Shown here one piece after another: positions 8,201 through 17,490 of a stretch of 64,000 nucleotides of DNA. The position numbers were made by a program, and so were the translations under genes. The notes under the pieces are model-generated. The model had not been told where the DNA came from. It did no database searches and saw only the letters and a program-made list of their open reading frames with translations. The stretch is from Brachybacterium muris. Its GTDB lineage: Bacteria > Actinomycetota > Actinomycetes > Actinomycetales > Dermabacteraceae. Position 1 is the stretch's first letter, and the number at the start of each line of letters is the position of its first letter. Location of the stretch: assembly GCF_016907455.1 (NCBI RefSeq), contig NZ_JAFBCB010000001.1, forward strand, positions 930,001 through 994,000, given 5' to 3'.

Positions 8201-9232
8201 TCAGCCCGCGCTGACCAGCACCACGACCCGGTCGGGATCCCCGGCGTCGCCAGCAGTGGAGTCGTCTCCGGCACCGGGGCCGGTGCCGGGGCCCACAGTG
8301 CTCCAGGTGTCGGCGTCCTCGCCATGCGCGGAGCGGTCCCACACGCCTCCGGCGTAGCTGACCTGCACCACACCGTCCTCCGCCGCGCGGGCCACGGCCC
8401 AGTTCGCGATGGCCCAGCCCAGGGCCTCGTCACCGCCCACGTCGATCGCCAGTGCTGTCGCCCCCGCCCCCTCAGGCACGGCAGGCGCCACGGAGGCGGC
8501 ACTCTCCAGGCTGGAGGTGACGCGACCTGCCTCGGTGAGCCGCGGGAACTGCCGCGCCAGCTCGGAGCGCACCCCCTCGGGCGAGAAGGTTCCACTGGCC
8601 GGTGCCAGGGTGCACACCAGGTTCGCCCCGCTCTGCCCGGTCAGGGCCGAGGCGTACAGCCGGCCCTCCGTCTCGTGGTCGCGGTACGCCTCGGGGAACC
8701 CGCTGCGCTGCACCTGCTGCGCCACGTCGTTGATGTCCGCAGACGCGTAGCCGTCGATCGTCACCAGCACGTCGTAGAACGCGTTGCTGGAGTACACCGG
8801 GTCCATGATCTGCTCCACGGTGCCCCAGCCCTGCGAGGGCCGCTGCTGGAACAGACCCACCGAGTCCCGGTCCCCGTAGTCGATGTTTAGCAGCTGCGAC
8901 TCCTGGTAGGCGGTGGCCAGGGCGATCGAGGCCGCACGCGGCGGCAGTCCCCGGTCCACGGCGACGGCGCTGATCAGGGCGGCATTGGCAACCCGATCCA
9001 CCGTGTAGCGGTGGCTGGTGCCCAGGCCCCGCGCGGTGCAGGTGCCCTCGTTCAGCGGTGACCCGTACCTCTGCAGGGCCAGGTACGAGCCGCCCGCGAT
9101 ACCGGCGAAGAGAAGCACCATCACCAGCGGCAGCACGAGGTGCCTGACCGCACTGCGACCGCGACCGGTGCTGCCGCGTCGACCGGAGCGGCGGCGGCCC
9201 GAACCGCCCTGCCGTCGGGCCCTGCCCGCCAC
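8201..9232 (-). CDS. Membrane-anchored lysozyme-fold (transglycosylase-like) protein
   Basis: A 343-residue protein with a basic N-terminus, one membrane span (HLVLPLVMVLLFAGIAGGSYLAL, about 30-53) and an outer domain with ALATAYQESQLLNIDYGDRDSVGLFQQR. That stretch resembles the goose-lysozyme or transglycosylase catalytic region (glutamate in YQES, then GLFQQRPSQGWG), common in actinobacterial hypothetical proteins. Enzyme activity on peptidoglycan is inferred, not certain. The GTG start lies one base after the dapD stop, so the two are probably co-translated. The C-terminal 60 residues are low-complexity Gly/Ala/Asp. Confidence 0.65.
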   Translation of the reverse strand: MAGRARRQGGSGRRRSGRRGSTGRGRSAVRHLVLPLVMVLLFAGIAGGSYLALQRYGSPLNEGTCTARGLGTSHRYTVDRVANAALISAVAVDRGLPPRAASIALATAYQESQLLNIDYGDRDSVGLFQQRPSQGWGTVEQIMDPVYSSNAFYDVLVTIDGYASADINDVAQQVQRSGFPEAYRDHETEGRLYASALTGQSGANLVCTLAPASGTFSPEGVRSELARQFPRLTEAGRVTSSLESAASVAPAVPEGAGATALAIDVGGDEALGWAIANWAVARAAEDGVVQVSYAGGVWDRSAHGEDADTWSTVGPGTGPGAGDDSTAGDAGDPDRVVVLVSAG

Positions 9233-9233
9233 G

Positions 9234-10283
9234 TCAGTTCGCGTGCAGGGCGGAGTTGAGCTCGACCGTCTGCCCCTCGCGGGCCACGGCCTCCACCGCA
9301 CCGGTCAGGGAGTTGCGGCGGAACAGGAGGTTCGGCACCCCGGAGAGCTCGCGCGCCTTGACCACGTGGGGCTCGTCGGCGGTGTCGCCGCCTTGTGCCG
9401 AGCCCTTCTCGCCCACCAGCACCACCTTGGTTCCGGCGGTGACGTACAGGCCGGCCTCGATCACACAGTCGTCGCCGAGCGCGATGCCCACACCGGCCTC
9501 CGCGCCCACCAGGGAGCGCTTGCCGATGCGCACCCGCTGGGTGCCGCCGCCGGACAGGGTGCCCATGGTGGAGGCACCGCCGCCCACGTCGGAGCCGTCC
9601 TCCACCACGACACCCTGGGAGATGCGGCCCTCGATCATGGAGGTGCCCAGCGTGCCAGCGTTGAAGTTCACGAAGCCCTCGTGCATCACGGTGGTGCCGT
9701 CGGCCAGGTGGGCGCCCAGGCGCACGCGGTCCGCATCGCCGATGCGCACGCCGGTGGGGACCACGTAGTCCACCATGCGGGGGAACTTGTCCACCGAGTA
9801 CACGGTGGGGGTGCGGCCGGCGGCGATCAGCCGCAGGCGGGTCTCCTCGAAGCCGGCCACCGCACAGGGGCCCTCGGAGGTCCACACCACGTTGGTGAGC
9901 ACCCCGAAAACGCCGTCGAGGTTCTGCACGTTGGGCTCGATCACGCGATGGGAGAGCAGGTGCAGGCGCAGGTAGGCGTCGGCGGTGTCGGCCGGCGCGG
10001 CGGCCAGTTCGATCGCGCGCACCACGACCTTGCGGCGGGTGCCGCGCACCTCGTCGGCATGAGCCGCGGCGGAGAGCTGCGCATGCAGCGGATGGGACTC
10101 CGGATCGTGGGGGGCCTCGCCCAGCTGGGGGGAGGGGTACCAGGTATCCAGCGTGGTTCCGTCGGCCGCGAGGGTGGCCAGGCCGATCCCCCAGGCATGG
10201 GACGGGGCGGCGTGGGCGGGAGCGGTCTCCGCGGTGGTGTCGGCGTCGTTCGTGCTGGTTGCTGCGGTCTCAGGCGTGGTCAT
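9234..10283 (-). CDS. dapD: Tetrahydrodipicolinate N-succinyltransferase
   Basis: A 349-residue DapD of the actinobacterial type. It transfers succinyl from succinyl-CoA to tetrahydrodipicolinate in lysine and diaminopimelate synthesis for the cell wall. Visible features are the left-handed beta-helix region ([20 protein letters not shown], then [26 protein letters not shown]) and the conserved PNLLFRRNS end. The N-terminal 28 residues are a Thr/Ala-rich extension. The start is preceded by TAGAAT exactly 6 bases upstream, suggesting a leaderless message. dapE lies 5.3 kb away on the other strand. Confidence 0.93.
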   Translation of the reverse strand: MTTPETAATSTNDADTTAETAPAHAAPSHAWGIGLATLAADGTTLDTWYPSPQLGEAPHDPESHPLHAQLSAAAHADEVRGTRRKVVVRAIELAAAPADTADAYLRLHLLSHRVIEPNVQNLDGVFGVLTNVVWTSEGPCAVAGFEETRLRLIAAGRTPTVYSVDKFPRMVDYVVPTGVRIGDADRVRLGAHLADGTTVMHEGFVNFNAGTLGTSMIEGRISQGVVVEDGSDVGGGASTMGTLSGGGTQRVRIGKRSLVGAEAGVGIALGDDCVIEAGLYVTAGTKVVLVGEKGSAQGGDTADEPHVVKARELSGVPNLLFRRNSLTGAVEAVAREGQTVELNSALHAN

Positions 10284-10289
10284 GCCGCG

Positions 10290-10295
10290 ATTCTA
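10290..10295 (-). promoter_or_regulatory. -10 element of dapD (leaderless)
   Basis: TAGAAT on the minus strand, 6 bases before the dapD ATG, places the transcript start on or next to the start codon. It is the best match to TANNNT in the window. Confidence 0.6.
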
Positions 10296-10450
10296 CGGGC
10301 GGGGCCTGACGGTCGGCCGACGGGGCCGCTGCGACGCACCACCGGGGCCTACCGAGGATGCACACGCGGAAGCGCGACGGTGCGGACTGGCCGTGGGGAA
10401 ACGCGAGGTTCCTCCCCGGAGCTGTTCCATCCCCAGATCGGCCGCCGGGC

Positions 10451-10478
10451 TTCGTTTGTCATACCCCGCTCATACAGT
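10451..10478 (+). promoter_or_regulatory. Candidate promoter for DUF222/HNH gene
   Basis: TTCGTT (10451-10456), 16 bases, TACAGT (10473-10478), within the 273-base divergent gap after dapD. The -10 is good, the -35 weak. The gap otherwise shows nothing I recognise. Confidence 0.3.
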
Positions 10479-10556
10479 GGTGTGCAGATGGAAAGACCAG
10501 GTCAGCAGCGATGAAGGCAACGATGATCCGTGAGTGCAGGGAAGGAGGTGGGAGAG

Positions 10557-12155
10557 ATGCCGTCATACAGCTTCGGTCCGGGCGGGCTTGTCGAGGAGCC
10601 TCGTCGCGTGCCCCGCCGCGCTCCTGTCACCATCGGCGGCCCGCCCCCATCGCCTCCCAGGTCCACGGTGCGGGCGCGTACCCCGCTCACGGAGGAGACC
10701 GTCGCCGAACGGGCTGGAGTCGACGCCGACACCCCGCAGGGTGATGCGGCCGTGCGTTTGCTCGCGCTCCAGCGTCACCAGTCCGCTGAGCACGCCCGCC
10801 TGCTGCGTGAACTCGCACCACTATGGGTGGCACCCGAGGACGGTGAGTCCGCCCCGGATGACCGTGAGGAAGCAGACCTCGTGGTCGCGGTCGCCCTGCG
10901 CACCACCACAGTGCGGGCCGGGACCCTGCTGCGCGACGCCCATCTGGCCGTCGACGAGCTACCGCGCCTGTTCGCGCGCCTGGAGGCCGGGGACCTGCCG
11001 GTGGAGTGGCATCAGCGGATCCTCCGCTCGGTGCGGGAACTGACCCCGGCGCAGCGTTTCGAGCTCGATACTCGCGTGGCGGCGTGGGACCTCGCCTCGA
11101 TCCCCGTCCAGCGCTTCCGTCGTGAGCTGCGGCTGCTGATCGCCTGGCTCCACCAGGCCGGGCAGAACGCGCCACGCCCGGAGGACCTGCGCGACGTCGC
11201 CCTCGAGGGCTCCCCGGTGGATGACGGCACCGCGACCCTGCGGATCACCGGCCCGGTGCCCGAGATCCTCTCCTTGGCACGTCGGCTCGATGAGAGTGCC
11301 CGCGCGGTGCAGGACCAGCAGCGCCGCGCCCTTGCCGACGGTGCCCCGATTCCCTTCGACCCCGACGGCGCCGCTGCCCTGAGCGGCTCGCCCCTCACCC
11401 TGGCTGCCCTGCGCTACGCGATCCTCACCGGCTCCGTACTGGAGACCGGCGGCATCGAGGTTCCCACCGAGCGCTTCCGCCTGAACGTGACCGTGCCGGT
11501 GATGACCCTGATGGGGTTCTCCGACGCTCCCGGGGTGGTGGACGGCACCGTCCCTGTCCCCGCCTCGATGGCCCGCATGATCGCCGCACGCGAGCCGTTC
11601 TGGTACCGGGTGCTCACCGACCCGGTCACCGGCACCTTCATCCCCGCCGCGGCCAGCAGCTATCGGCCACCCACCGCGATGCTCGAGCACCTGCGCATGG
11701 AGAACCCGGTATGCGCGGTCCCCGGGTGCACCCGCGCCAGCACCAGCCGCGCCGAGGCCGACCACATCCAGGAGTACGACCACACCGACCCCGCCTCCGG
11801 CGGCCCGACCTGCGTGAGCAACCTCCACCTGCTGTGCTTCACCCACCACCGATTGAAGACCCGCGGGATGATCGACCCGGTACGCGGACCCGACGGCACC
11901 ACCCGCTGGAACATCGGCACCGAACGAGATAGTCGTTCTCGAAGCCCCGGCAGCCATCGACCTCGCGCCACCGCGAGCATCCCCGCGAACCGTGATCTCG
12001 CCACGCCCACCCTGGCCTCGGCACTGCTGGACGCCTGGGAACAGCACCACTGGGAACAAGAGATCAAGGCACTCATGCGCAACGGCGCCTTCGACGAACC
12101 CGACCAGCTCGACCACGAGGACTACCTGCGCCGCACCGCACCGCCGCCGTTCTGA
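10557..12155 (+). CDS. DUF222 / HNH endonuclease family protein
   Basis: A 532-residue member of the DUF222-HNH (13E12 repeat) family, multi-copy in many actinobacteria, function unsettled. The C-terminal HNH region has CAVPGC, then AEADHIQEYDH, SNLHLLCFTHH, with the paired cysteines and histidines of a zinc-bound HNH nuclease. DUF222 spans about residues 60-330. Start ATG 10557 is preceded by AAGGAGGTG with 6-base spacing; an upstream GTG at 10530 lacks a site. It sits between dapD and dapE, which are neighbours in mycobacteria, so it looks inserted. Only distantly similar to the copy at 60166-61686. Confidence 0.85.
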   Translation: MPSYSFGPGGLVEEPRRVPRRAPVTIGGPPPSPPRSTVRARTPLTEETVAERAGVDADTPQGDAAVRLLALQRHQSAEHARLLRELAPLWVAPEDGESAPDDREEADLVVAVALRTTTVRAGTLLRDAHLAVDELPRLFARLEAGDLPVEWHQRILRSVRELTPAQRFELDTRVAAWDLASIPVQRFRRELRLLIAWLHQAGQNAPRPEDLRDVALEGSPVDDGTATLRITGPVPEILSLARRLDESARAVQDQQRRALADGAPIPFDPDGAAALSGSPLTLAALRYAILTGSVLETGGIEVPTERFRLNVTVPVMTLMGFSDAPGVVDGTVPVPASMARMIAAREPFWYRVLTDPVTGTFIPAAASSYRPPTAMLEHLRMENPVCAVPGCTRASTSRAEADHIQEYDHTDPASGGPTCVSNLHLLCFTHHRLKTRGMIDPVRGPDGTTRWNIGTERDSRSRSPGSHRPRATASIPANRDLATPTLASALLDAWEQHHWEQEIKALMRNGAFDEPDQLDHEDYLRRTAPPPF

Positions 12156-12211
12156 TCTGCGCTGCCGTTCTGACGGAGGACAGGAGTGGAACGGGGGGGA
12201 GTGGCGCTCCG

Positions 12212-13159
12212 TCAACCGGCGCGCGGCGGGGAGCCCGGATCGTCGACGGGATCGGTCGGCTCATCCTCGGTGAAGCCGTCCTCCAGCAGCGGGCCGAACC
12301 ACTGCAGGGACTGGGTGCGACGGATGATCGTCTCCAGCTGTCGGGATCGCCGGTAGAACAGCAGCACGCCCACACCGAACGCGATCACCCCTGCCACGAA
12401 GGCGATGATGCCGGGCACGGTGAGGTCCTGGTCACCGCGCAGCATCAACGAGATCAATGCGAGCGCTGCACCGGCCACCATGGTCAGCACCCCCACGCCG
12501 ATCAGCGCCGCCGGGCCCAGCGAGCCCAGCACGGCAGGGCCCACCGACTGGGCCTGCAGACTGCGACGAAGGGGGATCCCGCGGCCCAGCTGCCCCGGCC
12601 GGGACACCGCCCAGGAGAGCATCGCGCTGTCCCGGCGCCGGGTAGCGACAGCACCGATGACGGCAGCACCCACCAGGCAGCAGACGAGCCCCACGGCGAG
12701 CTCCGGCACCCATGCCGGGGTGGCATCCAGGTTCCGCAGGTCAGAGGCCTCGAGCAGCAGCACGATCGCGACGAAGCTGGCCAGTGCCCCCGCCAGCAGC
12801 ACCGCCTCCAGCACGCGCAGTGGGGTCTGCCGGGCGGCCCGCTCGGCTGCAGCGGCCTCCTCCACCTCACCGGGCACGGGGTCAGCGCCTTCCTCGAGCA
12901 CCACGCGGCGCTCATCGGCCAGCCGCTCCACGAACTCATCGGGATCATCCACGGCCCGCAACGATGGCGCATACCGGGCCCGCTGCGCCGGCGAGAGCCA
13001 TGCCGTCAGCACCGTCGCATCGGCCAGGGCACGCTCCTCGGGCAGCAGATCCGCCCGCACCAGCTCCCGCACCCGCGCCGCCTGTCGCGGCGAGAAACGG
13101 GCAAGGCCCTCCAGGGCAGGATGCTGCTGATGCCGCTGCTGATGCCGACCGCGGTTCAC
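12212..13159 (-). CDS. Four-helix membrane protein of unknown function
   Basis: Not recognised as a named family. 315 residues. A charged N-terminal cytoplasmic half (about 1-110, rich in Arg/Glu) precedes membrane spans near 118-138 (VLLAGALASFVAIVLLLEA), 150-172, 220-245 and 258-280, and an acidic tail. The GTG start overlaps the stop of the DUF3817 gene as GTGA, so the two are made together and may interact. A weak hairpin (TGACGGAG 12171-12178, CTCCGTCA 12207-12214) lies at its 3' end against the convergent HNH gene. Confidence 0.6.
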   Translation of the reverse strand: MNRGRHQQRHQQHPALEGLARFSPRQAARVRELVRADLLPEERALADATVLTAWLSPAQRARYAPSLRAVDDPDEFVERLADERRVVLEEGADPVPGEVEEAAAAERAARQTPLRVLEAVLLAGALASFVAIVLLLEASDLRNLDATPAWVPELAVGLVCCLVGAAVIGAVATRRRDSAMLSWAVSRPGQLGRGIPLRRSLQAQSVGPAVLGSLGPAALIGVGVLTMVAGAALALISLMLRGDQDLTVPGIIAFVAGVIAFGVGVLLFYRRSRQLETIIRRTQSLQWFGPLLEDGFTEDEPTDPVDDPGSPPRAG

Positions 13160-13632
13160 GAGAACCACTCCCACGGCGGCCCGGCCTGCAGCAGCAGGAA
13201 GAACATCACCGACACCGCCACCAGGGCGATCAGCGCCGCGGGGATAGGCCGACGCACCGCGAAGGCGGCCAGCTTCTCGATCAAGCCGCGACCGTCCTCG
13301 TGCCGCAGGCGCCACTGCTCACCCAGCAGGCCCTTGCGTTCCGCCCAGCGCTCGAACGGCACCGTCAGGTACGGCACTACCGCGCTGCCCAGTCCCAGCA
13401 GGATCCGGCCCAGGCCCCAGCGCTGATCCACCCCGATCAGCACCGTCGTCACGCAGTACGCCAGGAACACGAAACCGTGGATCCCGCCGCCGATGCGCAC
13501 GGCCAGATCGCCCGTCTCACCCAGGCGCAGCCCGTACTTCATGATCATCCCGGCGATCAGCATCGTCCAGGTGATCACCTCGGCGATGGCGACGACACGG
13601 TACAGGCGGGGAGGGTTCCACATGCGGGACAT
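13156..13632 (-). CDS. DUF3817 membrane protein
   Basis: 158 residues with three or four spans: about 12-32 (VVAIAEVITWTMLIAGMIMKY), 46-66 (GGIHGFVFLAYCVTTVLIGV), 72-92 and 132-150. The pattern YRVVAIAE...TW...GMIMKYG...GGIHGFVFLAY is the DUF3817 signature; the role is unknown. Two in-frame ATGs exist (13632 and 13623); the first is preferred since it has a weak GAGGG upstream. Coupled by a 4-base overlap to the downstream membrane protein. Confidence 0.75.
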   Translation of the reverse strand: MSRMWNPPRLYRVVAIAEVITWTMLIAGMIMKYGLRLGETGDLAVRIGGGIHGFVFLAYCVTTVLIGVDQRWGLGRILLGLGSAVVPYLTVPFERWAERKGLLGEQWRLRHEDGRGLIEKLAAFAVRRPIPAALIALVAVSVMFFLLLQAGPPWEWFS

Positions 13633-13725
13633 GATCCCAGACCCTCACGTCACCGCGCACCCTGGCCCGCCCCCGCGAGCACCCAGAACCGCCCCGACCC
13701 TGAACGCCCGGATCCGGGGAGGCGA

Positions 13726-13731
13726 GATACT
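13726..13731 (+). promoter_or_regulatory. -10 element of FAD/NAD(P)-binding gene
   Basis: GATACT exactly 6 bases before the ATG at 13738. Confidence 0.4.
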
Positions 13732-13737
13732 GAACGG

Positions 13738-15525
13738 ATGAGCCCTGCGCATCACCCCGCCCACGACCACGCCCGCACCGTGGCCGTGATCGGCGCCGGA
13801 CCTCGCGGGACGGCCGTCGTCGAACGCCTGGTGGCAGCCTCGAACGATCCGCGCTGGCAGGGCGCAGGTCCCCTCGTCGTGCACCTGATCGACCCGCACG
13901 TGGGCCAGGGCGGCTCCGTGTGGCGGCACGACCAGTCCGAGGTGCTGCTGATGAACACCACCACCTGCCAGACCACGATGTACCCCGACGACTCCTGCCA
14001 CGGTGTCCTGCCCGCCCCTCGGCAGGAGACCCTCGCCGACCATCTCGCCGCCGAGGGCCTGGGCCCGGCCGACTTCGCCTCCCGCGCCGCCCACGGCCGC
14101 TACCTCGCCCGCGTGCTCGAGAGGGCCGAGGCCGACGCCGACCCGGCCCGCCTGCGGATCGTCCGTCACCGCGCCGAGGCGGTCGACGTCACGGGCCCCG
14201 CCGACGGGCCTCAGCGGGTGCGGCTCGACGACGGACGGGTGCTCACCGCCGACGCCGTGGCCCTGGCGCTCGGGCACCTCGCCACCGCCCCCGGCCCGCG
14301 CTCCCTGCAGTACGCCGAGGCCGCCCGCCGCCACGACCTGCTGCACGTGGGTCCCGCCAACCCCCTGGACGTGGACTACAGCTCCCTGCTGGGCCGCGAG
14401 GCCGTGGCCGTCCAGGGCATGGGACTGAACTTCTACGACGCCATCGGCATGCTCACCCACGTCGCCGGCGGGCGCTTCGAGGAGGTCACAGGGTCGGACG
14501 CCCCGCCGTCGGGCCTGCGCTACGTGCCAGGGGGCCGGGAGCCGCTGCTGGTGGTGGGCTCCCGCTCCGGGATGGTGTACCGCCCCAAGCCCGACCTCAG
14601 CCCCTACATGCCCCGGCCCTACACCCCGCAGGTGCTCACCAGCGAGCGGGTGCTCGAACTGGCCGTGCGGCCGGCCGGCGTGGACCACGAGCGCGACGTG
14701 ATGCCCCTGATGCTCGCCGAACTGCGCCGCGCACTGCAGGACATGGGCGCCACCCACCTGGCCGACGACGAGCACCTCCAGCACCTGCTGTTCCCCTTCG
14801 GGCGCCGCGGAGGTCCCGTGGACCACGCCCACCAGCGCACCGTCGAGGTGCTGCGTCAGGCGCTGCGCGCCGCCACCGAGCCCGACCCGGTGTGGGTGAC
14901 CGTGTACCGGGTGCTGATCGCCCTGCGCATCCAGGTCAACCGGCTCCAGGACCTGGGCGCGTACACCACCGAGTCGGTGCGGGCCGACATCGACGGTCAC
15001 CTGCGCAACGCCTTCGCCTCCTGGGCCTCCGGGCCGCCCGATCAGCGGGTGCGCCAGCTGCTGGCCCTCGAGGAGGCCGATCTGGTGCGCTTCACCGGCC
15101 CCGGCATGCGCATCGACATCGACGAGACCGCCGGCCGCTTCACCGTGCGCGCCGGGGGAGGCCCCGTGACCCTGTGCGACGCGGTGCTGGAGGCGCACCT
15201 GCCGCCCGTGGACCTGCCTGCCTACCGAAGCTCCCTGCTGGGCGCGTGGCGGGAGCGCGGCGAGGTGCAGAAGGACTCCTGGGCCTCCCGCGGCTCGAGG
15301 CGCCGCATGCTCACCGGCTCCATCGCCGTGGAGGGCCTGTACGCCCCCATCGGGGCCGACGGGACCGTGTACGAGCGACGCCTGCTGATCGGCGTACCGG
15401 TGAGCACCGCCCAGCCCGGCTCGGCCATCACCGCCGAACCCGGCACCGGCGCCCAGCTGCTGCGCCACGCCGAGGCGGTGGCCCTGCGGCTGGCCCGCGC
15501 CGGTGGAGCGCTGCCGACGACCTGA
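13738..15525 (+). CDS. FAD/NAD(P)-binding oxidoreductase (NAD_binding_9 type)
   Basis: A 595-residue flavoprotein with an N-terminal dinucleotide fold (VAVIGAGPRGTAVVERL, about 15-31) whose fingerprint is GAGPRG rather than GxGxxG, as usual in the NAD_binding_9 family. HVGQGGSVWR and the later VAVQGMGLNFYDAIG (second nucleotide-binding site, about 222-236) support it. Members occur near amino-acid or siderophore hydroxylases; the substrate here cannot be told. The start is placed by a -10 hexamer 6 bases upstream; GGGAGG lies too far (15 bases) to be its ribosome site. dapE follows 53 bases later with its own promoter candidate. Confidence 0.75.
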   Translation: MSPAHHPAHDHARTVAVIGAGPRGTAVVERLVAASNDPRWQGAGPLVVHLIDPHVGQGGSVWRHDQSEVLLMNTTTCQTTMYPDDSCHGVLPAPRQETLADHLAAEGLGPADFASRAAHGRYLARVLERAEADADPARLRIVRHRAEAVDVTGPADGPQRVRLDDGRVLTADAVALALGHLATAPGPRSLQYAEAARRHDLLHVGPANPLDVDYSSLLGREAVAVQGMGLNFYDAIGMLTHVAGGRFEEVTGSDAPPSGLRYVPGGREPLLVVGSRSGMVYRPKPDLSPYMPRPYTPQVLTSERVLELAVRPAGVDHERDVMPLMLAELRRALQDMGATHLADDEHLQHLLFPFGRRGGPVDHAHQRTVEVLRQALRAATEPDPVWVTVYRVLIALRIQVNRLQDLGAYTTESVRADIDGHLRNAFASWASGPPDQRVRQLLALEEADLVRFTGPGMRIDIDETAGRFTVRAGGGPVTLCDAVLEAHLPPVDLPAYRSSLLGAWRERGEVQKDSWASRGSRRRMLTGSIAVEGLYAPIGADGTVYERRLLIGVPVSTAQPGSAITAEPGTGAQLLRHAEAVALRLARAGGALPTT

Positions 15526-15566
15526 ACCGCGCCCCTCCCGGCTCGGCCCGAGCCGGTATTCCCTGG

Positions 15567-15572
15567 CACGAT
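15567..15572 (+). promoter_or_regulatory. -10 element of dapE (leaderless)
   Basis: CACGAT, 6 bases before the dapE ATG; no ribosome site is present. Confidence 0.35.
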
Positions 15573-15578
15573 GGGGCC

Positions 15579-16703
15579 ATGCCTGCTGATCCCGCCACCC
15601 CCGCTCACACCCCCGCCCCCCTGCTCGACCCCCGTGCCGACATCGTCGAGCTGACCGCGGCGATCGTCGACATCGAGTCCGTCTCCGGCAACGAGCGCGC
15701 TCTCGCCGGCGCCGTCGAGCAGGCCCTGCGCAGCCACGCCCCGCACCTCGAGGTGATCCGCGATGGCGACACCGTCATCGCCCGCACCCACCGGGGCCTG
15801 GACCAGCGCGTGGTGCTCGCCGGGCACCTCGACACCGTTCCCGTCGCCGGCAACCTCCCCTCCGCGCGCCGCACCCGCGAGGGCCGCGAGGAGCTGGCGG
15901 GTCGCGGCACCTGCGACATGAAGGGCGGGGTCGCCGTGCTGCTGCGCCTCGCGGTGGAGGCCAACGCCGCGCCCATGGACCTCACCTGGATCTTCTACGA
16001 CCACGAGGAGGTCGCCGCGGCCGACAACTCCCTCACCCGCATCGCCGCCGAGCACCCCGAGTACCTCGCCGGGGACTTCGCGATCCTCGGCGAACCCACC
16101 AGCGCCGGGGTGGAGGGCGGCTGCAAGGGCACCATGAAGCTCGCCGTCACCGCCCGCGGCGTGGCCGCCCACTCCGCCCGCGACTGGGTGGGCGACAACG
16201 CCATCCACCACCTGGCCCCGGTGCTGCAGCGTCTGGCCGCATACGAGGCCCGCCGCGCCGTGATCGACGGCCTGGAGTACCGCGAGGCCCTCAACGCCGT
16301 CGCGATCACCGGTGGCATCGCCGGCAACGTGATCCCCGATCACGCCCGCATCGACGTCAACTACCGCTTCGCCCCCGACACCACCGCCGCACAGGCCGAG
16401 GCCCACGTGCGCCAGGTGCTGGAGGGCCTCGACGTGGAGATCGAGGTGTTCGACTCCGCCGAGGGCGCCCTGCCCGGCCTTGACACCGCCCCCGCCCGCG
16501 CCTTCCTCGCCGCCCTCGGCGACGACGTGCGGGTGGACGCCAAGCAGGGCTGGACCGACGTGTCCCGCTTCGCCGCACTCGGGGTACCCGCGGTGAACTT
16601 CGGCCCCGGCGACCCGCTGCTGGCCCACACGGACGACGAGCACGTGCCGATCGAGGACCTGCACCGCGCGCTGGAGGCCTTGCGACGCTTCCTGACCGCC
16701 TGA
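15579..16703 (+). CDS. dapE: Succinyl-diaminopimelate desuccinylase
   Basis: A 374-residue M20 zinc hydrolase that releases succinate from N-succinyl-L,L-diaminopimelate, the step after DapD product transamination. Zinc ligands are visible: His in AGHLDTVP, Asp in GRGTCDMKGG, the Glu pair in YDHEEVA, Glu in ILGEPT and His in LLAHTDDE. The dimerisation domain (about 180-290) includes GVAAHSARDWVGDNAIHH. No ribosome site precedes ATG 15579. Its nearness to the LOG gene matches the order in other actinobacteria. Confidence 0.94.
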   Translation: MPADPATPAHTPAPLLDPRADIVELTAAIVDIESVSGNERALAGAVEQALRSHAPHLEVIRDGDTVIARTHRGLDQRVVLAGHLDTVPVAGNLPSARRTREGREELAGRGTCDMKGGVAVLLRLAVEANAAPMDLTWIFYDHEEVAAADNSLTRIAAEHPEYLAGDFAILGEPTSAGVEGGCKGTMKLAVTARGVAAHSARDWVGDNAIHHLAPVLQRLAAYEARRAVIDGLEYREALNAVAITGGIAGNVIPDHARIDVNYRFAPDTTAAQAEAHVRQVLEGLDVEIEVFDSAEGALPGLDTAPARAFLAALGDDVRVDAKQGWTDVSRFAALGVPAVNFGPGDPLLAHTDDEHVPIEDLHRALEALRRFLTA

Positions 16704-16743
16704 CCGCCTGACCGGTGCCGCGGCGCGTCGAACCCCGGGCCGT

Positions 16744-16749
16744 TACGCT
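16744..16749 (+). promoter_or_regulatory. -10 element of LOG-family gene (leaderless)
   Basis: TACGCT, 6 bases before ATG 16756; the identical hexamer and spacing recur at 24096-24101. Confidence 0.5.
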
Positions 16750-16755
16750 TCGACC

Positions 16756-17490
16756 ATGACTTCTCAGCGAGACGAGCACCGCAAGGGGCCGGTGACCCTG
16801 CGCGGCAGCCAGCGGCCCACCACCACCACCGATCAGCGCCTGCTGGAGAAGGGTGGTGCCGCGGACTGGGTGCACTCCGACCCCTGGCGGGTGCTGCGCA
16901 TCCATTCCGAGTTCGTGGAGGGCTTCGGAGCGCTCGCCGAACTGGGGCCGGCCTTCTCCATCTTCGGCTCCGCGCGGGTGCGTGAGGACCACCCCGACTA
17001 CGAGTGCGCCCGCGAGATCGCCCGCGGCATCGTCGAGATGGGGTACGCGGTGATCACCGGCGGCGGTCCCGGCATCATGGAGGCCGGCAACCGCGGCGCC
17101 AAGGAGGCCGGAGGCGTCTCGGTGGGACTCGGCATCGAGCTGCCCCACGAGCAGGGGATGAACCAGTACGTGGACCTCGGCGTGGACTTCCGGTACTTCT
17201 TCGCCCGCAAGACCATGTTCGTGAAGTACTCCAGCGGCTTCATCGTGATGCCCGGCGGCTTCGGCACCTTCGACGAGCTGTTCGAGGCGCTGTGCCTGAT
17301 GCAGACCCACAAGATCGACATGTTCCCCGTGATCCTGGTGGGCACCGCCTACTGGAAGGGCCTGATCGACTGGCTCTCCACCGCCGTGACCGACGGCCGC
17401 ATGATCTCCCCCACCGACGTGGACCTGATGCGCGTGGTCGACACCCCCGAGGAAGCGCTCGCCGTGCTGAGGGAGTTCACCGGCCGATGA
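16756..17490 (+). CDS. LOG-family protein (nucleotide 5'-monophosphate phosphoribohydrolase)
   Basis: 244 residues, TIGR00730/LOG family, cleaving the N-glycosidic bond of nucleoside monophosphates (cytokinin ribosides in the plant type). Key motifs are FGSARV, ITGGGPGIMEAGNRGA, FFARKTMF (Arg-Lys of the active site) and PGGFGTFDELFE (the PGGxGTxxE motif, about 174-185). The homologue in mycobacteria also lies just after dapE. Its TGA overlaps the ATG of the next small gene. Confidence 0.9.
   Translation: MTSQRDEHRKGPVTLRGSQRPTTTTDQRLLEKGGAADWVHSDPWRVLRIHSEFVEGFGALAELGPAFSIFGSARVREDHPDYECAREIARGIVEMGYAVITGGGPGIMEAGNRGAKEAGGVSVGLGIELPHEQGMNQYVDLGVDFRYFFARKTMFVKYSSGFIVMPGGFGTFDELFEALCLMQTHKIDMFPVILVGTAYWKGLIDWLSTAVTDGRMISPTDVDLMRVVDTPEEALAVLREFTGR

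Noticed and set aside
10557..12155. DUF222/HNH gene as a homing endonuclease inside an intron or intein
   Set aside because: It is a free-standing gene; dapD and its neighbours are not interrupted and no intron or intein features are seen.
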